DNA of 64,000 bases from Nageia nagi (Eukaryota; Pinophyta): the NCBI GenBank assembly GCA_050084985.1, contig JBITNC010000001.1:175584001-175648000 (forward strand), read 5' to 3'. Position 1 is the stretch's first letter. Every line of letters starts with the position of its first letter. Below, one piece after another: positions 60,310 to 64,000 of the stretch. The translations under genes were made by a program, and so were the position numbers. The notes under the pieces are model-generated. The model worked only from the letters and a program-made list of their open reading frames with translations. It searched no databases and was not told the origin of the DNA.

Positions 60310-63015
60310 ATACTCATGAGTATCCAAGGATCACAATATCATAATAGAATAGCTAGTAACAGATTCTTTGTGAGTTCACAAGAATAAATACAAGTAGAAT
60401 ATAGTAATCCTTCATCTTTCCAAGAGAAGTCATCATTGATAGTCCTAAAATATTTATAATAGGAAAAAGATTCTAATATACTAGTTAAAGGTACCAAAAT
60501 CTAAACTTTATGTGAGTGGATGCATGGAGTTATTCAATAAGGCATTAGTTTAAATGAAGACTAACTTGATATAGCTCAATGAGTAAGAAGAAAATTGAAG
60601 GTGTTTGAAGACTAACACTAAATACTTTTACTCCATCTTCCCTTTGATTTTCCATTCACACAAATATTTTCAAATGTTATAACACAAGAAGAAATAAGCA
60701 AACCTATCTACACTTGCTCCTAATGATGAGGCATTTCAACCAAAATCTTTACCTCTATATATACCTTTCCTTTATAAAAGTGATGAGGTGACCCAAACCA
60801 TACGATTTGCAACATAGGGGAGATATGGCTATCAAATAAAATATCACATTTTGAACTAATGAATAGGCAATGCATTGGCAAATACAACATAATAGTACTA
60901 TACATATTCATCATGGATAGAATATAATTTTTTTTTATACTCATCCACCCAACTCACACATCTAAAATAGGGACTAGAACTTAGCACATGTCGGTGACTA
61001 TTGTAGCCTAATAAAATTTAAAAATCATTTAATTTCAATATATATACTTTTGTATTGGGAATATTACCCTACTAATCCAAACAAAGTACTATGCTTAATA
61101 TTTTATTTGAGCATGTGTATAGGGTCTACAGGTGCTAAGATGCAACAAAATTTAAAGATATCTACAACATAGATGATCAAAGATAGAACCAAAGAGTGAT
61201 CCAAATCAGTCAAAAAATTCAAAATTATAGAAACACCAATGACCTGATATTAAGCACTGACATCCCACCATAGTCACCAGTGTTCCCATAAGGGTCATTG
61301 ATGACCTTCCATCCATATACTTGAACAATCTATTTTATACATGCATTTGAAAAAATCCCTTTCATAAGGCAATCGAATCTAGTAATATGTAATCTATAAT
61401 ACCAATATATTCCAAAAATTTAATAAAATTTTTGTTTGTATTAATTGTATTTGTCTTATTTGCTAATAGGGTTGATTTTCTAACTGACATTTTTGGTGCT
61501 AGAAGGAAGGTATGAACCTCTAAAGATAAAGAGTTTGATTTATCATATTTAATTATAATTTCTTTATTGTCTATTATCAATCTAATTTATCTAGTTTGCT
61601 AACTTTGAATTCTATTATTTGTGTTTTTGTAAGAACTCTACAGGAAATGCTAGTGATTATAACCGAACACCAACAAACGATACTAAACATTAGCGATTGG
61701 TCCAAAATGTTAGTGATAGGAGTATAGGTGCCATAATACCCTTTCACATTTTGGTATCCAGGTACTAAACAAAAAGAGGAAAATAATATACAATTTGCCT
61801 ATGATTTCTTTTCTTAGAGTGCATACAGGAAAGGGTAGATGAAATGTTAAAGTTATTCATATGAAAAGTGATTTGATATTTAAGTGTTTTTTGGGGTTTC
61901 CTTTTTTAAGGATTGTTATACTAATATAAAAAACTTTTGTTATCTTATCCACATATGCTCTCCCTTTTACTGAACAGTGATCTTAGGTGACCAGAATGGA
62001 TTTGATAATAAAAAATAAATGAACCTTTTTCATATTTTCATATAATTTGGAAAGAATTTAATTTATTTATTTCCACAATTGGAAGGGGTAAATGAATCAT
62101 AATTAAGCTTGGAATGAACTTAAGGTAAAAGAATCAAGATTTTGGGTAGTTAAATAATTAAATAGTACATTAATTATTTGGGATTATTTTCACATTTAAA
62201 ACTTTCATTTGTTGAGTAGGCCTCTGCTCTTGTACTATTAGTGATTTTGAGCAAGCTAAGTAGAGAACAAAAGAGGAAATGAATTCATTTTGTTTTGGAA
62301 TGAACCTCACATTAACACTCTTGAATATGTTTTCCCTTACCACTCCAATTGAGGTTGAAGGGATATGTGACTCTTAGAAGAGTAATCGAATCTCATTTTA
62401 TTTAATTTATCTACACATAATGGCTTCTTACTAAGTCTACCCTTACCACTCTAATGGAGGTTGAAGGTTGAATGTGACTAGTAAGAAGAGATAATTTGCC
62501 ACACCTAATACTTCCACAGCTAGAAGGAATTAATGAATCTCATTTAAAGTTGGTTAATGAATCTCATTTAACATAATAACTAAAAAGAACAATGGGGGTT
62601 TTTAGATCAATATTCATTTAATTAAAATTCTATTTCTATCACATTAAAATAAAGATAAAAATAGACATGAATGCTTAGGAGGGATAGCTTACATAAGTAT
62701 ATTTTATTTGTTAAGTTGCATTTCATGAGACTTTTATATTTTATTTTATTTTTATTTATTAAGTATAAGTATATTTTTTAGGTACCAAGCTATGACTTTG
62801 CTTTAGAAATCCTTTAGTAATACCAGCTTACCTTATTAAAATACCTAACTAGAACAACAAATTTAGGAAAAACTAAATTACAATAAAAAAAAGATAAACA
62901 TACCAACAAGTAATGCATGCATGTAGGATGTTTTTGCATAATTATTTTCTCACACACATAAAAATCACAAAAGTTAAAAAAAATATAGCTTAGTTGCATT
63001 GTATGTTTTTGAAAT
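60310..63015. other. AT-rich sequence, nothing recognised
   Basis: A 32-40-bp segment with CCCTTACCACTC and GAGGTTGAAGG occurs twice, near 62,334 and 62,450. No gene or element end seen. Confidence 0.5.
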
Positions 63016-64000
63016 ATGATCCAAACTTGTTCACAAATGGCTCGACAAGGTAGAGAAGTTCTAAGTTCCATTAATTTAGAAGAAATAAATAGAACTAGTT
63101 TATATTCACTACAAAAATTTCCACATCATGAATCAAATATTGTACCATTGCTTCAAGAAGTGTATCCAAAATATTTTGAAACTAATCCAATTCAAAAAAA
63201 AATTTAAAAAGAAAATATTGAAAGACTTAATACAACACAGGAAACATATATAGAGCATAATCTCACATTGATAGAAGCTAGAAGAAATTAACTCAATTAA
63301 ATATACCTCAAGCTTCTCCTCATGTTCATAGTCTTTCTCTATGTGGTACTCATTATAATTTAGATGAATTACCTTTAGAATCATCTGTATGAATTCCAAA
63401 TGAATTAAAACTCCCATCGAGTACACATATAGCTAACCTTGTATTGCAAAAGGGAGTGTTTAAACCAAAGTATGTAAAAGTTAAGAAATATTTACTAGAT
63501 GGTTCATTTGTTCTTTTCTATGTTAGATGATCAGATTATACACCATAAATAATTTCAAGAGAGATGTAAGACATGTATGATAAGGTATCTATACATATAG
63601 CTAGTCCTGTGTCATAAAATTTAGAAGGATTTACTTCATTTTATAATCCTTATCAACTTTTGCAACTTGAATAAAACCCTTATAAGAATCTTGTTACATC
63701 AAAAATGCACTCATATTTGCAAATTGTGCCATTTAAAAGATTATCAGAGTTACCAAAATCTTGTAGTAAATGATAAATGTTACAATCATTTCCTCCATAT
63801 ATGCATACAAAGGAAAAAGCATTACCAAAACTTACACAAGAAGAGTTTCAACAAAATTTAGAAGAATATGATCAAGCTTTAGAAGAAAAAAAGGAACAAG
63901 AGTTAATTAAGTTTACTCAACAATATCCAATACCTTTTCAATAGATAGGAGATCCTCAAGTTGTATTACAAGCTTCTAATATTCAACAACAATTTTCATA
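63016..64000 (+). pseudogene. Unrecognised coding relic running off the right edge
   Basis: A 63-codon frame (63,016-63,207) is followed, in shifting frames, by protein-like sequence to the end of the window. Its last part is rich in Gln, Glu and Lys (EEFQQNLEEYDQALEEKKEQ), suggesting a coiled coil. Codon-like structure persists over about 1 kb despite stops, so it was once coding. I do not recognise the family; a transposon or viral-derived origin is possible but unsupported. Confidence 0.4.

Noticed and set aside
1-64000. tRNA, rRNA, CRISPR array or bacterial-type operon
   Set aside because: None seen; the content is typical plant repeat DNA, and regular repeats here lack CRISPR-like unique spacers.

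Overview
The window looks like a decayed, repeat-filled intergenic region of a land-plant nuclear genome. By eye it is about 70% A+T (not counted). The evidence is Ty1/copia and Ty3/gypsy retrotransposons, a CACTA transposon, plant mobile domain (PMD) relics, and many fragments of DYW-class pentatricopeptide repeat (PPR) genes, a family specific to land plants. A gymnosperm is plausible from the PPR style and heavy nesting, but that is a weak inference. I found no intact host gene, rRNA, tRNA or CRISPR array. Every coding region is a relic, and most breaks are TAG/TAA/TGA stops where the family has Gln, Arg or Trp. This points to decay by deamination of methylated cytosine.

Layout. 1-4.57 kb is the 3' half of a Ty1/copia element (integrase, RT, RNase H) with a 1.9-kb 3' LTR that carries minisatellites. 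4.6-13.6 kb is AT-rich sequence with tandem repeats, one PPR shard and a PMD relic at 6.9-8.0 kb on the minus strand. 13.7-17.4 kb is a PPR graveyard centred on eight tandem copies (about 320-bp period) of a DYW-domain 3' end. 17.4-21.0 kb is unassigned.

20,966-49,556 is one minus-strand Ty1/copia element split inside its RT by a 23.9-kb CACTA transposon (22,878-46,758). Removing the CACTA and one copy of its 3-bp target duplication restores the RT reading frame. The CACTA is packed with PPR shards in both orientations and holds a 111-bp (37-codon) tandem array built from the PPR E1 motif. Three elements are nested in it: a 6.6-kb LTR element inside the 111-bp array (5-bp duplication AATAT), an 814-bp inverted-repeat element, and a 7.8-kb Ty3/gypsy element (38,714-46,538, 5-bp duplication GGTGG, two 925-bp LTRs about 7% diverged).

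The gypsy element has gag but no pol that I can find. On its antisense strand it carries a spliced PMD gene. A second gypsy relic at 50.7-53.8 kb has the same layout in mirror image, gag on one strand and PMD on the other. From 53.9 kb to the end the sequence is very AT-rich, with two small hairpin elements, a set of short palindromes and an unrecognised coding relic running off the right edge.

How it fits together: the host genome supplies nothing functional here. The history reads as an old copia element, then CACTA insertion carrying amplified PPR pieces, then the LTR and gypsy insertions, with cytosine deamination eroding all of it.
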